DNA of 64,000 nt, taken from Hyphomicrobiales bacterium (GTDB lineage Bacteria > Pseudomonadota > Alphaproteobacteria > Rhizobiales > Xanthobacteraceae). The stretch is from contig JAFKKN010000004.1 of assembly GCA_017305535.1 (NCBI GenBank), forward strand, positions 427,131-491,130, written 5' to 3'. The notes beneath the pieces were generated by a model. It worked only from the letters and a program-made list of their open reading frames with translations. It was not told the origin of the DNA and did no database searches. Shown piece after piece: positions 63,869 through 64,000 of the stretch; the stretch's first letter is position 1, and every line of letters starts with the position of its first letter. A program made the position numbers and the translations under genes.

Positions 63869-64000
63869 TGCAAGCTCTTTCTGATGGTCGAGGGTGTCGT
63901 AAAAAACGAGTGAAACCAAGCGATTGGCGAAACTCGAAGGAAGCACGAAAATCGCATTCGAGGTCGCGGAAGCACCACGGAAGCAAACCGAAAGGAGGTT
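63869..64000 (+). mobile_element. Left end of a probable integrated element (continues beyond window)
   Basis: These 132 bases directly follow the disrupted tRNA-Arg. They are A-richer than the flanks. GGAAGCA occurs three times (63939-63945, 63968-63974, 63979-63985), possible integrase arm-type sites. The last bases are AAAGGAGGTT (63991-64000), an ideal Shine-Dalgarno sequence, so a gene starts just outside. An integrase or other island gene is expected there by inference. Confidence 0.5.

Noticed and set aside
63824..64000. Group I intron inside the tRNA-Arg
   Set aside because: Bacterial tRNA group I introns sit inside the anticodon loop; here the anticodon stem-loop is complete and the break lies after it. 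No group I core motif is visible in the 132 bases available.

Overview
The window looks like ordinary chromosome from a GC-rich alphaproteobacterium, most likely of the Bradyrhizobium/Afipia/Rhodopseudomonas group (Nitrobacteraceae). The evidence is the gene set (DUF4167 protein, PhaR-type PHB regulator, RegB/RegA, MmcB, DUF1236 protein, GlnD) and extragenic palindromes of the GGCCGGA / TGCCCGGC type, which I know to be common in that group. Genus is inference. Coding density is high, and most genes are core or widely shared accessory genes.

Layout. 1-6.9 kb: tail of a DUF4167 protein, methyltransferase, gloB, a DUF985 cupin, an EamA transporter, then the polyhydroxybutyrate (PHB) genes phaB, phaA and the divergent regulator phaR. 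6.9-18.1 kb: a PAS-GGDEF-EAL protein, a gene-poor stretch, rpmF, mtgA, ispA, DUF1345, an NTF2-like protein, a CPA1 antiporter, ispG, a second EamA transporter and a Zur-like regulator. 18.2-22.9 kb: a patatin-like phospholipase and a marR-emrA-emrB efflux operon. 22.9-25.5 kb: pcaG, pcaH and pcaF of the beta-ketoadipate pathway. 25.7-35.6 kb: mutS and glnD flank a minus-strand block (membrane protein, OsmC, ssuBCA-type ABC transporter). 35.7-43 kb: an Ogt-type methyltransferase, DUF1304, a LivJ-like binding protein, PBP1A, a YgjP-like peptidase and the PHB depolymerase phaZ. 43-52.9 kb: the redox two-component pair regB/regA, mmcB, a vWA protein, a GGDEF-EAL protein, an MBL hydrolase and envelope proteins. 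53-63.5 kb: htpX, two class III cyclases around a cytochrome P450, an exported cupin, an SDR enzyme, an arylsulfatase and a polysaccharide deacetylase. At 63.8 kb there is a tRNA-Arg(CCG) whose 5' half is canonical and whose 3' half is not.

How the parts connect. PHB metabolism recurs: synthesis (phaA, phaB), its regulator (phaR), degradation (phaZ) and possibly the patatin protein. A short TTGC-N3-GCAA box lies in front of both phaZ and the patatin gene, and TGC-rich motifs lie before phaR. PHB, redox control (RegBA), nitrogen sensing (GlnD) and cyclic nucleotide signalling (two GGDEF/EAL proteins, two class III cyclases) give the window a carbon/redox-balance flavour.

The least ordinary signals are three. 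The first is the disrupted tRNA-Arg at the right edge, probably the boundary of an integrated element whose first gene starts just beyond base 64000. The second is an orphan intrinsic terminator with a structured, GGA-rich leader between phaZ and regB, which may be a small RNA or an attenuator. The third is the set of shared operator-like boxes around the PHB genes. I found no CRISPR array, transposase, complete phage or plasmid origin inside the window.
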